A stretch of 64,000 nucleotides of DNA from Corynebacterium auriscanis (GCF_030408435.1 NZ_CP047046.1:204572-268571); one strand, 5' to 3'; shown: positions 44,494 through 54,225, counted from the first letter of the stretch. Numbers and translations: made by a program. The notes: generated by a model from the sequence alone, not told the origin.

Positions 44494-47187
44494 CTACCGC
44501 TTGTCTTTGGGCGCGGGGCGTTGATCCTGTTGGTTATCAGGTTGGGGGAGGGGCCGGCGCTCCAGCTTCGGGTGCTGCGCATTTTCCCGCCCAGCACCGT
44601 TCAACGGTGTTTCCTGCCCAGCATCGTCCTGAGTCGTGTCCCCCGCTGCCTCCTGCGCAGCCTTACGCTCTGCCTGTTGCCGCTGCATACGCTCCATCAG
44701 CTCGTGGAACGGCAACGTACGCTCATGTCGCTGCACAGGCCGCTCAGGGATACGCGCCGGGGCGGTGGAACGCGCCGCGCGCCGTGCCCCCTCGGTCGTT
44801 CCAGCGCTCTCGCGTGGCTGGTCAGCATCTGCCGTTACGTGTTGCTGTGCCTCCTCGGTCGTCCCAGCGCTCTCGCGTGGCTGGTCAGCATCTGCCGTTA
44901 CGTGTTGCTGTGCCCCCTCGGTCGACCCAGCGCCACTATGTGCGTTGACGGTTCCTGCAGTCACGTATTGCTGTGTTGCCTTCTTTGGTTCGACGCCCCC
45001 ACGCGCCTCCTCAACCCCAGCACCCGCAGGCTCCGGTTGCAGCGGGTGCGTGCCGGATGTACCGGATAGTTGCTCGTTATGCCCGACCTTTTCGGAGAGC
45101 TTCTTGACCCAGGCCGGTGCCCACCAGCTGTCCTCGCGCAAGAGGTGCATCACAGCGGGCACCAGCAGCATGCGGATCACCGTGGCGTCCAAAATAAGGG
45201 CGATGACCATGCCGAAGGCGATGTACTTCATCATGACGATGGAGGAGAACCCGAAGGCCCCACACACCACAATCATGATCAGTGCGGCCGCGGTAATGAT
45301 GGCACCCGTGGTGGCCGTACCGAACCGGATGGCCTCGTTGGTAGAGGCACCGCGTGCGCGGGCTTCCACCATGCGGGAAACCAGGAACACCTCGTAGTCC
45401 GTTGACAGGCCGAAGATGATCGCTACGATCAGCACCAAGATCGGGGACATCAATGGCCCGGCTGTGTAGTTAAACAGGTCCGCACCCACTCCGTCCACGA
45501 ATAGCAAGGTCAGCACACCCAAGGTGGCGCCGGTACCCAGGATGTTCATGATCACGGCCTTGGCGGGGATGATCAGCGAACCAAAGATCAGCGCCATAAG
45601 GACAAAGCTGACAACCACGATGTACAACAGCATCCACGGCAGCTTCTCGAACAACGCGGAAATCGATTCGACCTCCAGTGCTGGCGTGCCCGCCACGTAC
45701 ACCTCGGCGCCATCGACCTTGAGGTCCTCTAGCTGGTGAACGATATCGCTGTAATCGTCACGGTCTTTAATGCCCGTGCCCAGCACCGTCACCCCGTCTT
45801 TGGTGGGTTGGGTGACTTGGAATGGCGCAGTCAGGCCCTGCAGCTGGTTGGCTTCTTGGAACACCTGGCCCACTGCGGCACCGTCGCCCTTGATGACTAG
45901 CTTGATAGGGTCGGTACGGAACTGCGGGAATTCCTGGTCGAAGTGTGATTGCGCTACACGCGTTTCATTATCCGGCGGTAGGTATGTCTCATTGATTCCG
46001 CCCAGCTTGATCCCCGCGATCGGCACAGTCAGCGCCAACAGAGCCACGACTACCAGGAACGTCACCTTCTTGGAGTGGCGCATCGCAAACGCGGGCACCT
46101 TACCCCAGAATCCATCGACAACCTCATGGCGGCTTTGGGTCTTTCGTCGGATCGACCACTTGTCGATGTTCTTCCCCAGCAGCGCGAAGATGCTGGGCAA
46201 CACAGCCACACTCAGCAGCGCGGCCAATCCCACCGCGCTCATGGCACCAAAGGCTACGGACTTAAGAAATGCCTGCGGGAAGATCAACAACCCGGATAAC
46301 GCTACGGCTACCATCGCCGCGGAAAACACTACGGTTTTACCCGCGGTTGCCGTGGTGTTGCGCACGGCTGTGGGAACGTCGTTGCCTTCCGCCAGCTCCT
46401 CGCGGAAACGCGACACCATGAACAAGCCGTAATCAATAGCTAGACCCAGGCCCAGCAAGGTCACTACGGACTGAGCGAAGACGTTGATCTGCGTGGCGTC
46501 GGCCAAAATAGCGAGCACGCCCATGGAACCCAAAATGGAAAGAACGCCCACCAGCAACGGCATGAAGGCCGCAATCACACCCCCGAAAACCAGCAGCAAC
46601 AGCACACCCACGGCCGGGAGCGCGTACAGCTCGGCGCGGGAGATATCCTCGGCCATCCCTTTATCCAGCGCCCCGGAAACCGCGGTGGCACCAGCGATTT
46701 CTACCTGCACACCCGGTGCTTGAATGTGGTGTAGCTCGTCCTCAATAACGCGGTAGTTCTTCAGCACATCCTCGGCCACTCCCTGCAAACTCACCGAAGT
46801 AAACGTGGCTGACCCATCTTCCTTGGCCAATGCGCGCGGGCCGCCGGTGTACACGGAACTGACGGCTGCCACTTGGTCTGGGTGGTCGTCCTTCAGCTTT
46901 TTCAGCTGGGCTGCCATTTCTTTTTTGACGCCTTCATCCACCGCAGCCCCCGGCTTGTCACCGGTGACCAAAATGATGACGTCGCTGCGCGCGTCGCGAC
47001 CGAACACGTCTTGCTCGATCTGTGCGGCACGCGTGGATTGGGAGTGCGGGTCATCCCAGCCCTCTTGGCTCATTCTCTCGCCGAGTTTCAACCCGAAGAC
47101 GGCGTAGAGCGCAACAATCGCCAAAATGATCACAAAGGGGATAATTCGGCGGAAGCGGTAGGCAACATCGCCCCAAGTGCTAAACAC
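44494..47187 (-). CDS. cmpL1: MmpL3-type RND transporter, trehalose monomycolate exporter
   Basis: 897 residues with the RND/MMPL layout: one membrane helix at the N-terminus (IIPFVIILAIVALYAVFGL), an outer domain, then two bundles. The proton-relay region of the first bundle contains LGLGLAIDYGLFMVSRFREE (Asp-Tyr pair). The second has IFGLSTDYEVFLVSRMVEARARG (Asp-Tyr-Glu). The neighbourhood (NYN-domain gene, trmB, pckG) is that of mycobacterial mmpL3. In C. glutamicum CmpL1 is one of two such exporters. It would carry trehalose monomycolate made by the pks13 pathway to the mycolyltransferases. The C-terminal ~170 residues are cytoplasmic, low complexity, with 21-residue repeats (HVTADADQPRESAG). 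Confidence 0.93.
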   Translation of the reverse strand: MFSTWGDVAYRFRRIIPFVIILAIVALYAVFGLKLGERMSQEGWDDPHSQSTRAAQIEQDVFGRDARSDVIILVTGDKPGAAVDEGVKKEMAAQLKKLKDDHPDQVAAVSSVYTGGPRALAKEDGSATFTSVSLQGVAEDVLKNYRVIEDELHHIQAPGVQVEIAGATAVSGALDKGMAEDISRAELYALPAVGVLLLLVFGGVIAAFMPLLVGVLSILGSMGVLAILADATQINVFAQSVVTLLGLGLAIDYGLFMVSRFREELAEGNDVPTAVRNTTATAGKTVVFSAAMVAVALSGLLIFPQAFLKSVAFGAMSAVGLAALLSVAVLPSIFALLGKNIDKWSIRRKTQSRHEVVDGFWGKVPAFAMRHSKKVTFLVVVALLALTVPIAGIKLGGINETYLPPDNETRVAQSHFDQEFPQFRTDPIKLVIKGDGAAVGQVFQEANQLQGLTAPFQVTQPTKDGVTVLGTGIKDRDDYSDIVHQLEDLKVDGAEVYVAGTPALEVESISALFEKLPWMLLYIVVVSFVLMALIFGSLIIPAKAVIMNILGTGATLGVLTLLFVDGVGADLFNYTAGPLMSPILVLIVAIIFGLSTDYEVFLVSRMVEARARGASTNEAIRFGTATTGAIITAAALIMIVVCGAFGFSSIVMMKYIAFGMVIALILDATVIRMLLVPAVMHLLREDSWWAPAWVKKLSEKVGHNEQLSGTSGTHPLQPEPAGAGVEEARGGVEPKKATQQYVTAGTVNAHSGAGSTEGAQQHVTADADQPRESAGTTEEAQQHVTADADQPRESAGTTEGARRAARSTAPARIPERPVQRHERTLPFHELMERMQRQQAERKAAQEAAGDTTQDDAGQETPLNGAGRENAQHPKLERRPLPQPDNQQDQRPAPKDKR
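44791..44935. repeat. In-frame 63-bp repeats in the exporter's C-terminal tail
   Basis: Units start at 44791, 44854 and 44917 and encode 21 residues each (EEAQQHVTADADQPRESAGTT and variants; third partial). Confidence 0.92.
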
Positions 47188-47277
47188 TGTGGGTTCCTTT
47201 CCAGTGTTGTGCAGGATAAATCCGGAAGCTACGTCAAGCGTAAACCTCGGAGTGGTACGGGAATAGTTCTCGGAGGG

Positions 47278-47994
47278 CTAATCCAGCAGTGCTGATAGCG
47301 GGCGGAATGGCTGCAGCCATGCACCACCATCCGGCAGATTGTCCAGGTTCACACGAGGCAAGGGTTCGCGGAAAACTCCGGAGATGTCTTCTAGATCGAT
47401 GAACTCCAGCGAATCGCTACCAAGCGCCCACGTGGTGTGCTCTTGGAATCCCAGGACGGTGACGGGGATTTCCTCGGCTAGTTCTTCGAGGAACTCTTGG
47501 AAGTTTTGTCCATCGGCGCTGGCTACCACTACTCCGTCGAGGTTGCCTTGTGCGTGACGCAGGCGGATGTGTTCCAGCATGTCGGGATCCACATCGGAAT
47601 CCTCCGTCAGCTTGGGCTTGGCGAAAACGGCAAAGCCTACGTTGCGTAGGGCCTCTACCCAGGGGCGAACCAGGTCGGCGCTGCCTTCAGCAATGTTGGT
47701 GAAGACGGTGGCTTCGGGTTCAACCGGACCGTCGAACTCCACGGCCAACTCATCGGCGCGTTCCAGTAGCCAGCGACCGACCGCATCGAAACGCGGGCGG
47801 TGGGAGGCCGTAGGACGGCTGCCCAGAATGGACCCGAGGCCCATGTCGATATTCGGCGCGTCCCACACCAGCAGCAATCGACCGGTGGAGTGGTCCGAGT
47901 TCTCGGCATTGTAGGAACCCCCGGTTCCACCGGAGTAGGTGGGCGCGGTGGTTTCCGCATCGCGCCTTAAGGTGCCTTCTGAAGTGTCAACCAT
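47278..47994 (-). CDS. NYN-domain protein (Rv0207c-like)
   Basis: 238 residues from ATG 47994. The NYN (PIN-like) fold shows LLLVWDAPNIDMGLGSILGSRP with the first acidic residue, ATVFTNIAEG, and DGVVVASADGQNFQEFLEEL with the later acidic cluster. NYN domains are nuclease-like, but here some expected acidic positions are not clear, so activity is uncertain. Position between the MmpL3-type exporter and trmB is conserved with Mycobacterium (Rv0206c-Rv0208c). It may help exporter function or act on RNA; neither is shown. The stop is ~91 bp upstream of the exporter start. Confidence 0.85.
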   Translation of the reverse strand: MVDTSEGTLRRDAETTAPTYSGGTGGSYNAENSDHSTGRLLLVWDAPNIDMGLGSILGSRPTASHRPRFDAVGRWLLERADELAVEFDGPVEPEATVFTNIAEGSADLVRPWVEALRNVGFAVFAKPKLTEDSDVDPDMLEHIRLRHAQGNLDGVVVASADGQNFQEFLEELAEEIPVTVLGFQEHTTWALGSDSLEFIDLEDISGVFREPLPRVNLDNLPDGGAWLQPFRPLSALLD

Positions 47995-48026
47995 GGTGAT
48001 CAATCCTTGAGTTTCGCAGCTCACCT

Positions 48027-48782
48027 TTAGCGCTTGCGCCAGAGGTATTCGCGAATGGTGTGTTCTTTGTCGAGACCCTTGCCCTCGAACTTGGTGATGA
48101 CCTGGCGGTCGGTGAGCACGGGAACTTCCGCGGGCCAGCCCAGGTACTCCAACTGGGGCTCCGCCTCCACGAGCTCGTCGATCCATTCTGCGTAGTCAGC
48201 GTGGTCGGTAGCGATATGCAGTATGCCGCCGGGGCGCAAACGCGAGGCGATGAGGTGTAGCGTGCCCGATTGCACGATGCGCCGTTTGTGGTGCCGGGCC
48301 TTGGGCCATGGGTCGGGGAAGTAGATACGTACACCGGCCAAGGATTCCGGCGCGAACATGCGCTGTAGAACCTCCACACCGTCGCCGCGGATCATCCGGA
48401 TGTTGTCGATTTCTCCGCGCACCACGGAACCCAGTAGTTTCGCCAGTCCTGGCCGGTATAGCTCCACGGCAACGATGTTCGTGTCTTTTTCCAGCGGGGC
48501 CATGGCAGCGGTAGAAGTGCCGGTACCGGAGCCGATTTCTACGATCGTATCGGCCTCCCGACCGAACCATTTGGGCAGGTCAATGCGCTCATCGGATAGG
48601 ACCTTGCCCAGCCGTGGCCAGTTTTCCTCCCACAGTGCTTCTTGGTTGTCGGTTAGGGTGCCCCGGCGGAAACTGAAGTTTCCCAGTCGCGGATAGTCGC
48701 GTCCGTCGTTAAAATCAGTTTGGAGTGGGCGACCCGGGGGTAGGTTGCCTAAGTTTTTATCAGAACTATTCATCTCAACCAT
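48027..48782 (-). CDS. trmB: tRNA (guanine-N7-)-methyltransferase
   Basis: 251 residues. Methylates G46 in the variable loop of several tRNAs using SAM. The SAM motif is [18 protein letters not shown]. Motif IV is [21 protein letters not shown], the clearest TrmB mark, followed by [21 protein letters not shown] 48782 is used; ATG 48773 is possible. The start faces the divergent membrane gene at 48818. Co-directional with the NYN and exporter genes; spacing of ~32 bp makes co-transcription likely. Confidence 0.95.
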   Translation of the reverse strand: MVEMNSSDKNLGNLPPGRPLQTDFNDGRDYPRLGNFSFRRGTLTDNQEALWEENWPRLGKVLSDERIDLPKWFGREADTIVEIGSGTGTSTAAMAPLEKDTNIVAVELYRPGLAKLLGSVVRGEIDNIRMIRGDGVEVLQRMFAPESLAGVRIYFPDPWPKARHHKRRIVQSGTLHLIASRLRPGGILHIATDHADYAEWIDELVEAEPQLEYLGWPAEVPVLTDRQVITKFEGKGLDKEHTIREYLWRKR

Positions 48783-48817
48783 TGTTGCAGATTGAGGGGA
48801 AAAGTGGGGGTAGCCCT

Positions 48818-49702
48818 ATGAAAACGGTATCTGTCATTGGGCCGGATGGGGATCGGGTCCGCTTGGTGGGGGAGCAAATGGAGCGCTGCGCTCGAAGCGT
48901 TGCCTCGCCCCATAGAGAGTTTCGCGTGCTGGTGGCTGCTGGGCCGGAGGCGCGGCCCGATTGCGTTGTTGCCGTTGCCGGGCAGCCCACTGCCGAAAAC
49001 CTCCGGGTAGTGCGGGCGGTGGTCGGCGCCATGGGTGTGGTGGTTTTGTTACTCGACGCCTCGCTGGCCCCCTGGCCCGATATTCCGGGTGCGCTCCGGG
49101 TCAATTCGGCGGACGAGGCGGCGCGGGTCGTCCGGAACTTAAGAGTCGATATGAAACGTTGGTTCGCCGATGCTCATCGTGCGGATTCCGAACGTTTGGA
49201 TCGGGTGCGGATCGCTGTGCGGCTGTCCGGTGGGCGCTTGGCTAAGGAATGCGCGCAGATCGAGGATAGGGATGCAGCCCACGCCACGTTCGTGGCGGGG
49301 CTGCGGCATGCCGTGGTGCGGCACGGTGTGCTGTTCCCGAGCGTTGATGTGGCGGTTCCCGAGTTGCCGGTGGCCGCATCGTCCCCCGTCAGTCGGCTGG
49401 AGACCTGGCTGCCGCTTGCTGGGGGTTTGGGGGCTGTGGCGATGGGAGCGGGAATCGGGCGGGCGTTCGACCATGTGTTTATTGGTTTGGCGCTGGGCGT
49501 ATTGGTGGCTGCGGTGGTAGTGGCTCTGCGGTTTAAGCTGCAGCGGGAGCATAGTGCGCGCCGCAGAACGGGGGAAATCCAACAGGCACTGCAGCAGCAC
49601 TGGGCGGAGCTGATCACGCAGGTGGTGGCGCGCCTGCACATTCCGAGGGTGGCGGAGCAGGTGAGACAACTAGAAAGCAACGGGATCGGAGTAGCACGAT
49701 GA
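48818..49702 (+). CDS. Actinobacterial membrane protein of unknown function
   Basis: 294 residues from ATG 48818. A N-terminal soluble part (VAVAGQPTAENLRVVRAVVG, VVVLLLDASLAPWPDIPG) suggests an alpha/beta fold. Two membrane helices follow, near residues 193-235 (LAGGLGAVAMGAGIG, IGLALGVLVAAVVVALRF), then a basic helical tail. I do not recognise a domain. It sits between trmB and pckG as a two-gene unit with the next gene. The TGA overlaps ATG in ATGA within a 26-bp duplicated sequence. Confidence 0.75.
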   Translation: MKTVSVIGPDGDRVRLVGEQMERCARSVASPHREFRVLVAAGPEARPDCVVAVAGQPTAENLRVVRAVVGAMGVVVLLLDASLAPWPDIPGALRVNSADEAARVVRNLRVDMKRWFADAHRADSERLDRVRIAVRLSGGRLAKECAQIEDRDAAHATFVAGLRHAVVRHGVLFPSVDVAVPELPVAASSPVSRLETWLPLAGGLGAVAMGAGIGRAFDHVFIGLALGVLVAAVVVALRFKLQREHSARRRTGEIQQALQQHWAELITQVVARLHIPRVAEQVRQLESNGIGVAR

Positions 49703-49729
49703 ACGCGGGGAATGGAGTAGCACGATGAA
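49682..49729. repeat. 26-bp tandem duplication across a stop/start junction
   Basis: GGGATCGGAGTAGCACGATGAA at 49682 is repeated as GGGAATGGAGTAGCACGATGAA at 49708. Each copy holds an ATGA. The first TGA ends the upstream gene, the second ATG starts the downstream one. Without the duplication the two genes would overlap by 4 bp. Confidence 0.88.
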
Positions 49730-50513
49730 TGAGTTTTCTGGGGATTGGGGTGCGCTGGAACCATCTTCTGATTGGCACACGATCGCAGATGTCGCGCGTC
49801 AAACAGATCAAGGTTTGTTGGGGCACGGTGTTATCAATCATCTGGGATTGAGTGAAGGGCTAGGTGTGGGCCAAGGCGGGATCCTGGGCACGGGGCCGGA
49901 CATAGGACTAGGTACAGGGCTGGGGGCAGGAGCGGACTCGGGATTTCTTACTGAGAGGGCCGCCGGACATTTGGGTATGACGATCGGCGAGGAAGAACTG
50001 TTGCTACCTGCCGACATAGATACCGATTCGACCACGGTTGCCACCGCTGACGGCATGAGCATCTTTGCCGATACGGATGGGGACGGCCAAATCGACTATG
50101 TCTCCAATGTTTCCTTCGATGGGCATTGGTCCGCCTGGCGGTGGCTGGGGGAGGGGGAAGCGAGGGGCGTCGGCCAACCAGAACAGCAAGCCCCTACCAC
50201 CGATCTAGGGGGCGGGCGGCCGAATGGTGTGGAGGCATTAAATAAAGGTGCGACCAGTGGGCCGGCGCAGATGAAGGGGGATGCGACGCCCGCTGGTTCG
50301 GCAGGGAACAGCGATGATGCTGCAGCAGGGGGTCCGGCAGAGCTGGCTGGGGGTGCGACGGCCGCTGGTTCGGCAGGGAACAGCGATGCTGCTGCAGCAG
50401 GGGGCGGCGCTGCAGGGCGCGGGGACGGTACGGGGGTGAAAGAGGAGCCTCAGGAGGGGCGAAAGTGGAACATTCGGACATGGAAATGTGTTGATCGGGG
50501 GGAATGGGGTTAG
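49725..50513 (+). CDS. Secreted-type low-complexity protein, DUF6802-like
   Basis: 262 residues. A Gly/Leu-rich N-terminal half (GLGVGQGGILGTG, LGTGLGAGADSG) leads to a core of ~50 residues: ATADGMSIFADTDGDGQIDYVSNVSFDGHWSAWRW. The DTDGDGQID segment resembles a calcium-binding loop and, with the following beta-strands, the DUF6802 family. The C-terminal third is disordered with two 24-residue repeats. No signal peptide is visible. Role unknown. The ATG at 49725 is preferred because it is the second copy of the duplicated ATGA site. Confidence 0.65.
   Translation: MNEFSGDWGALEPSSDWHTIADVARQTDQGLLGHGVINHLGLSEGLGVGQGGILGTGPDIGLGTGLGAGADSGFLTERAAGHLGMTIGEEELLLPADIDTDSTTVATADGMSIFADTDGDGQIDYVSNVSFDGHWSAWRWLGEGEARGVGQPEQQAPTTDLGGGRPNGVEALNKGATSGPAQMKGDATPAGSAGNSDDAAAGGPAELAGGATAAGSAGNSDAAAAGGGAAGRGDGTGVKEEPQEGRKWNIRTWKCVDRGEWG
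50288..50405. repeat. In-frame 72-bp repeat in the DUF6802-like gene
   Basis: GCTGGTTCGGCAGGGAACAG begins at 50292 and 50364. The units encode PAGSAGNSDDAAAGG-like segments of 24 residues. Confidence 0.85.
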
Positions 50514-50713
50514 GATTATCGGTGACTAAGGGTGACCAATAACACGCCCTTTCGGGAGTAAAACAGGATGTTTGGCCCTTCGAAGCCAGATAGTCTGAAT
50601 GTATCGGCGCGTAATGCGTTGCGACCATATAGAATGTGCTGTCTATGAGTGCAATCGCCCTAGATTGCTCCGAGCCCGGTACGCGAGAGATTTAAAACGT
50701 AGGGAGAGATTCG

Positions 50714-52537
50714 ATGACCATTCGAGGGCTAGTCGGTGAGGCCCCCACGCAAAACCAGGACCTACTGCAGTGGATTGAGGAGAGCGTGGAGTTCTTCCAA
50801 CCAGAGCGAGTAGTGTTCTGCGACGGTTCCGATGAGGAATGGGATCGGTTGGCTTCCGAGCTCGTGGAACACGGCACCTTGGTAAAGCTGAATGAGGAAA
50901 AGCAGCCTAACTCTTTCCTCGCGCGTTCCAACCCGGCCGACGTTGCCCGCGTGGAATCTCGTACCTTCATCTGCTCTAAGAAGGAAGAGGATGCTGGCCC
51001 GACGAACAACTGGGTCGATCCCGAGAAGATGCGGGCCGAGATGCGCGAGCACTTCTCCGGGTCCATGCGCGGACGCACCATGTACGTCGTGCCTTTCTGC
51101 ATGGGACCAATTTCAGATCCGCAGCCCAAGCTTGGTGTGGAGCTGACGGATTCCGCATACGTTGTGATGTCCATGCGCATCATGACCCGCATGGGCGCAG
51201 AGGCTTTGGCGAAGATCGACGCTACCGGTGACTTTGTTAAAGGCTGGCACTCCGTGGGTGCTCCGCTGGAAGAGGGGCAAGAAGATACAGCGTGGCCTTG
51301 CAATGACACGAAGTACATCACCCACTTCCCTGAGGACCGTGAGATCTGGTCCTACGGTTCGGGTTACGGCGGAAACGCCATCCTGGCGAAAAAGTGCTAC
51401 GCGCTACGAATCGCCTCCGCGATGGCGCGCGATGAGGGCTGGATGGCCGAGCACATGCTGATCCTGAAGCTGATCAGTCCCGAAGATAAGGCGTACTACA
51501 TCTGTGCTGCGTTCCCATCTGCGTGTGGCAAGACCAACCTGGCCATGATCCAGCCGACCATCCCGGGGTGGCGCGCGGAGGTCGTTGGTGACGACATCGC
51601 GTGGCTACGCTTCGGCGAAGATGGTCGCCTGTATGCCGTGAACCCAGAAAACGGCTTCTTCGGTGTTGCTCCTGGCACGAACTACAGCTCCAACCCGGTT
51701 GCTATGAAGACCTTGGAACCAGGCAATAACCTGTACACGAACGTTGGTCTCACCGACGAAGGTAGCGTGTGGTGGGAATCCCTGGAGAACAAGCCAGAGC
51801 ACCTGACCGACTGGCTGGGTAATGAATGGACTGCCGATGGTGAAGGCGTTGCCGCTCACCCGAACTCCCGTTATTGCACCCCAATCTCCCAGTGCCCAAC
51901 CGCGGCACCGGAGTACGACGATCACAAGGGTGTTCCTGTTTCCGCCATTCTGTTTGGTGGACGCCGCGCGGATACCGTGCCACTGGTGACCCAGGCCCGC
52001 GATTGGAACCACGCAACGTTCATCGGTGCCACCATGGCTTCGGGTCAGACTGCCGCTGCGGCTGAAGCCGCGGTTGGTTCCCTGCGCCACGACCCAATGG
52101 CCATGCTGCCATTCATCGGTTACAACGTCGGTGATTACCTGCAGCACTGGATCGACATGGGTGAAAAGGGCGGCGACAAGATGCCTGAGGTATTCCTTGT
52201 CAACTGGTTCCGTCGCGGTGAGGACGGACGCTTCCTGTGGCCGGGCTTCGGCGAGAATTCCCGTGTCCTGAAGTGGATCGTTGACCGCATCGAGGGGCGC
52301 GTGGAAGCTGACGAGACCGTTGTTGGCTACACCGCACGCTACGAGGACATCGATACCGACGGTCTGAAGGAGACCGAGGAGGATATCCGCGAGGCGCTGA
52401 AGGTTGATCCAGCAGACTGGGACCGCGACCTAGCTGACAACGAAGAATGGTTGAAGTTCCTGGGCCCGAAGGTTCCGCAGGAAGTGTGGGACGAATTCAA
52501 TGGCCTGAAGGAGCGTATCGCTGCGGCCCAGAAGTAG
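50714..52537 (+). CDS. pckG: Phosphoenolpyruvate carboxykinase (GTP)
   Basis: 607 residues. Converts oxaloacetate and GTP to PEP, GDP and CO2 at the gluconeogenic branch. The substrate loop is in [20 protein letters not shown]. The P-loop-like kinase motif is [16 protein letters not shown] (near residue 272, with the reactive Cys) and the metal site is [35 protein letters not shown] block is also typical of the GTP-dependent class. Normal length. A strong upstream site GGGAGAG is visible. The ~200-bp upstream region holds no gene; TATAGAAT near 50628 could be a -10. Following the exporter/trmB block is the order seen in mycobacteria. Confidence 0.97.
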   Translation: MTIRGLVGEAPTQNQDLLQWIEESVEFFQPERVVFCDGSDEEWDRLASELVEHGTLVKLNEEKQPNSFLARSNPADVARVESRTFICSKKEEDAGPTNNWVDPEKMRAEMREHFSGSMRGRTMYVVPFCMGPISDPQPKLGVELTDSAYVVMSMRIMTRMGAEALAKIDATGDFVKGWHSVGAPLEEGQEDTAWPCNDTKYITHFPEDREIWSYGSGYGGNAILAKKCYALRIASAMARDEGWMAEHMLILKLISPEDKAYYICAAFPSACGKTNLAMIQPTIPGWRAEVVGDDIAWLRFGEDGRLYAVNPENGFFGVAPGTNYSSNPVAMKTLEPGNNLYTNVGLTDEGSVWWESLENKPEHLTDWLGNEWTADGEGVAAHPNSRYCTPISQCPTAAPEYDDHKGVPVSAILFGGRRADTVPLVTQARDWNHATFIGATMASGQTAAAAEAAVGSLRHDPMAMLPFIGYNVGDYLQHWIDMGEKGGDKMPEVFLVNWFRRGEDGRFLWPGFGENSRVLKWIVDRIEGRVEADETVVGYTARYEDIDTDGLKETEEDIREALKVDPADWDRDLADNEEWLKFLGPKVPQEVWDEFNGLKERIAAAQK

Positions 52538-52587
52538 CACGAAGCGGGGGTTTGACCTAGCGGGGTGGCCCGCTGCTCGGAACCGCT

Positions 52588-52615
52588 CCCCGCGTCGGAC
52601 TGTCCCGACGCGGGG
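52588..52615 (+). terminator. GC-rich hairpin after pckG
   Basis: Perfect 11-bp stem CCCCGCGTCGG / CCGACGCGGGG with a 6-nt loop, 51 bp after the pckG stop. There is no T-run, so termination may be Rho-dependent or need other factors. Confidence 0.65.
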
Positions 52616-52734
52616 CTCCCAGCGAAGTTCTCATTCATCTTTTGCGTGAGGGCTTCCGTGGAATGATTTTCGCCCTAGGCGGGCATTGCGGTGGTTTCGG
52701 TCTGGTTCGGTACCGCCGAACGATCCGAGTGTGA

Positions 52735-53187
52735 TGGGGGCGCACCGAGTGTGCCGACGATGGATTCGCTTTGCCGGACGGCGTCGGCCGGAAACAGTCC
52801 TTCTCAAAGGGACATATCTATGGATCACTTGCTGGTCTAGCAGCTATCAAGGGTGCAATCTTCGATAAATGGCTTGAGACAGGTGCCGAACAAGGACAAA
52901 TGCTCAGCTACCCAATCGAGGATGAGACATCAATTCCAGATGGAATTGGAAAATTCAGCAAGTTTGTCTGGGGTTTTATCTACTGGTCTCCAGCAACCGG
53001 AGCCCGCCCTATCTATGGTCCAGTTCTGTTTGAGTGGGCAAATAGCGGTTTCGAAAAAGGAAAATACGGGTATCCAACCGCAGACATCAAAGCGACTAAA
53101 GACGGAGGGGATTTGCAGTATTTTCAGCGAGGGCTTATCCGTTCTCCTAGGACATACCTTAAGATAAGGTATAACATTTACTCTTAA
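52735..53187 (+). pseudogene. LGFP-repeat protein fragment
   Basis: The frame opens right after a TGA at 52732 and has no ATG start; the first candidate is a TTG at 52771. It reads LPDGVGRKQSFSKGHIYGS, then AIKGAIFDKWLETGAEQGQMLSYP and GKFSKFVWGFIYWSPATGARPIYG, then FEKGKYGYPTADIKA. That is two to three LGFP repeats of the type in cop1, beginning in the middle of a repeat. It lacks a signal peptide and a catalytic domain, and is AT-richer than flanking genes. Best read as the 3' part of a larger secreted protein whose 5' part is lost. Alternatively it could be a short expressed gene with an unusual start. Confidence 0.7.
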
Positions 53188-53276
53188 GTCAGAAGCTACG
53201 CCATTGTTTGGAGTAGCTCTTCTACCCTGCACAATGCCTACACGAATGACCCCCGAGGCGGAAGGGATTGGGGAGG

Positions 53277-53654
53277 ATGTCGAAAGTACCTACTCCGATA
53301 GTCACACTATTTCCTGAAGAAGGGATGGATTGGGGACTATGGTCAGGAAGGGATGACATACAGCGCGAGCGTGAAGACGATTTCCTTCAACCATCTGACC
53401 TACAACTCAGCATTGGCCTGATCGGAAGCTTAAAGTGCTGGAACCGCACTTGGATCGAAAACTATGGCTATGGTGTTGGAACGTCGTTTGTTCCTTGGTG
53501 GAGAGAGGGCTTTGACATCAACGGCTGGCTACAAGAAGGGCTGTGGATTGCAAGTCAGTTAGAAGCAGAGGCTGATGTCACTGTCGATAGAAGATTCGCG
53601 CACTACCTGCACCGCCCCATCCCCCTAGTCCCGACAAATAGGACATTCTCATGA
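53277..53654 (+). CDS. Small protein of unknown function, paralogue A
   Basis: About 125 residues; starts at ATG 53277 with GAAGGG about 10 bp upstream (TTG 53268 is an alternative). No signal peptide or membrane segment. The C-terminal half aligns with the next gene: both have W-x3-W-x-E-N-(F/Y), then W-x2-GFD-x3-W-x3-G, and later E-A, R-x-F-x2-Y. I do not recognise the family. Composition is visibly AT-richer than the chromosome around it, and it follows the LGFP fragment. Its last four bases are the start of the next gene (ATGA overlap), so both are translated together. A role as an immunity-type partner of a lost toxin is only a guess. Confidence 0.65.
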   Translation: MSKVPTPIVTLFPEEGMDWGLWSGRDDIQREREDDFLQPSDLQLSIGLIGSLKCWNRTWIENYGYGVGTSFVPWWREGFDINGWLQEGLWIASQLEAEADVTVDRRFAHYLHRPIPLVPTNRTFS

Positions 53655-53983
53655 AACATACCTACGTAATCATCTACCCCGACAATGCAAGACCCTCGGC
53701 AATTTGGGGAGTAGATGAAGCGGAAGAGAAGGCATTCTGTTCGGCAGCCCACAAAGCTTTAAGAAGCTCACCCCATACTTTCGATGGATGGATCAGCGAA
53801 TGGCGGGAAAATTTTCAAAGCAACGGCAGAGTTGGTGTCGCTCAGCGGTGGAACAGCGGTTTTGATCCCCTCCAATGGATTGCTGACGGGGAAAGGCTTT
53901 TCTCTCTTATTGAAGCCAACACGAACTACCGCATAGTGCGAGCTTTTAAGGCCTACGCCCGTAATCCCAAAACAGTTGGATAA
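53651..53983 (+). CDS. Small protein of unknown function, paralogue B
   Basis: 110 residues. The C-terminal ~65 residues share the motif W-x3-W-x-E-N-F ... W-x2-GFD-x3-W-x3-G with paralogue A: FDGWISEWRENF, RWNSGFDPLQWIADG. The N-terminal KHTYVIIYPDNARPSAIW differs. No signal or membrane helices. ATGA overlap with A. AT-rich like its partner. No recognised domain. The tandem paralogue arrangement and low GC fit horizontal gain. Such pairs are often immunity genes that follow a polymorphic toxin, but no toxin domain is seen here. Confidence 0.65.
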   Translation: MKHTYVIIYPDNARPSAIWGVDEAEEKAFCSAAHKALRSSPHTFDGWISEWRENFQSNGRVGVAQRWNSGFDPLQWIADGERLFSLIEANTNYRIVRAFKAYARNPKTVG

Positions 53984-54225
53984 GAATAAAGCTACGAAAC
54001 CTCTCGCTTCCGGCGCTGTTTTGCTATCACCCCTGTCCGCTAGGTTACATGGGTTACATGGGTTACATGGTGGAACGAATCACGGTTCCACCAGAGTCTG
54101 TGCTAACGTACGCCGGCTGACGTTGAAGCCGAGTGTTGGGAACACCACCACAGTCGAGAAATACTGGAAATCTAGGCAAATGCCTGAGAACAAAACCCGG
54201 GACAGTTCACCTGGAGAAGTACGGG
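53984..54225. other. 242-bp gene-free interval between paralogue B and ahpF
   Basis: No coding sequence is seen. It holds three tandem copies of GGGTTACAT (about 54042-54068) and then a hairpin, 9-bp perfect arms TGGTGGAAC / GTTCCACCA at 54068-54093 with an 8-nt loop. The stem may be a bidirectional terminator between the convergent genes. Confidence 0.65.

Noticed and set aside
44349..44597. 82-residue minus-strand frame across the flippase-exporter junction
   Set aside because: It overlaps both genes out of frame; the strong ribosome-binding site inside it better serves the TTG start at 44362.
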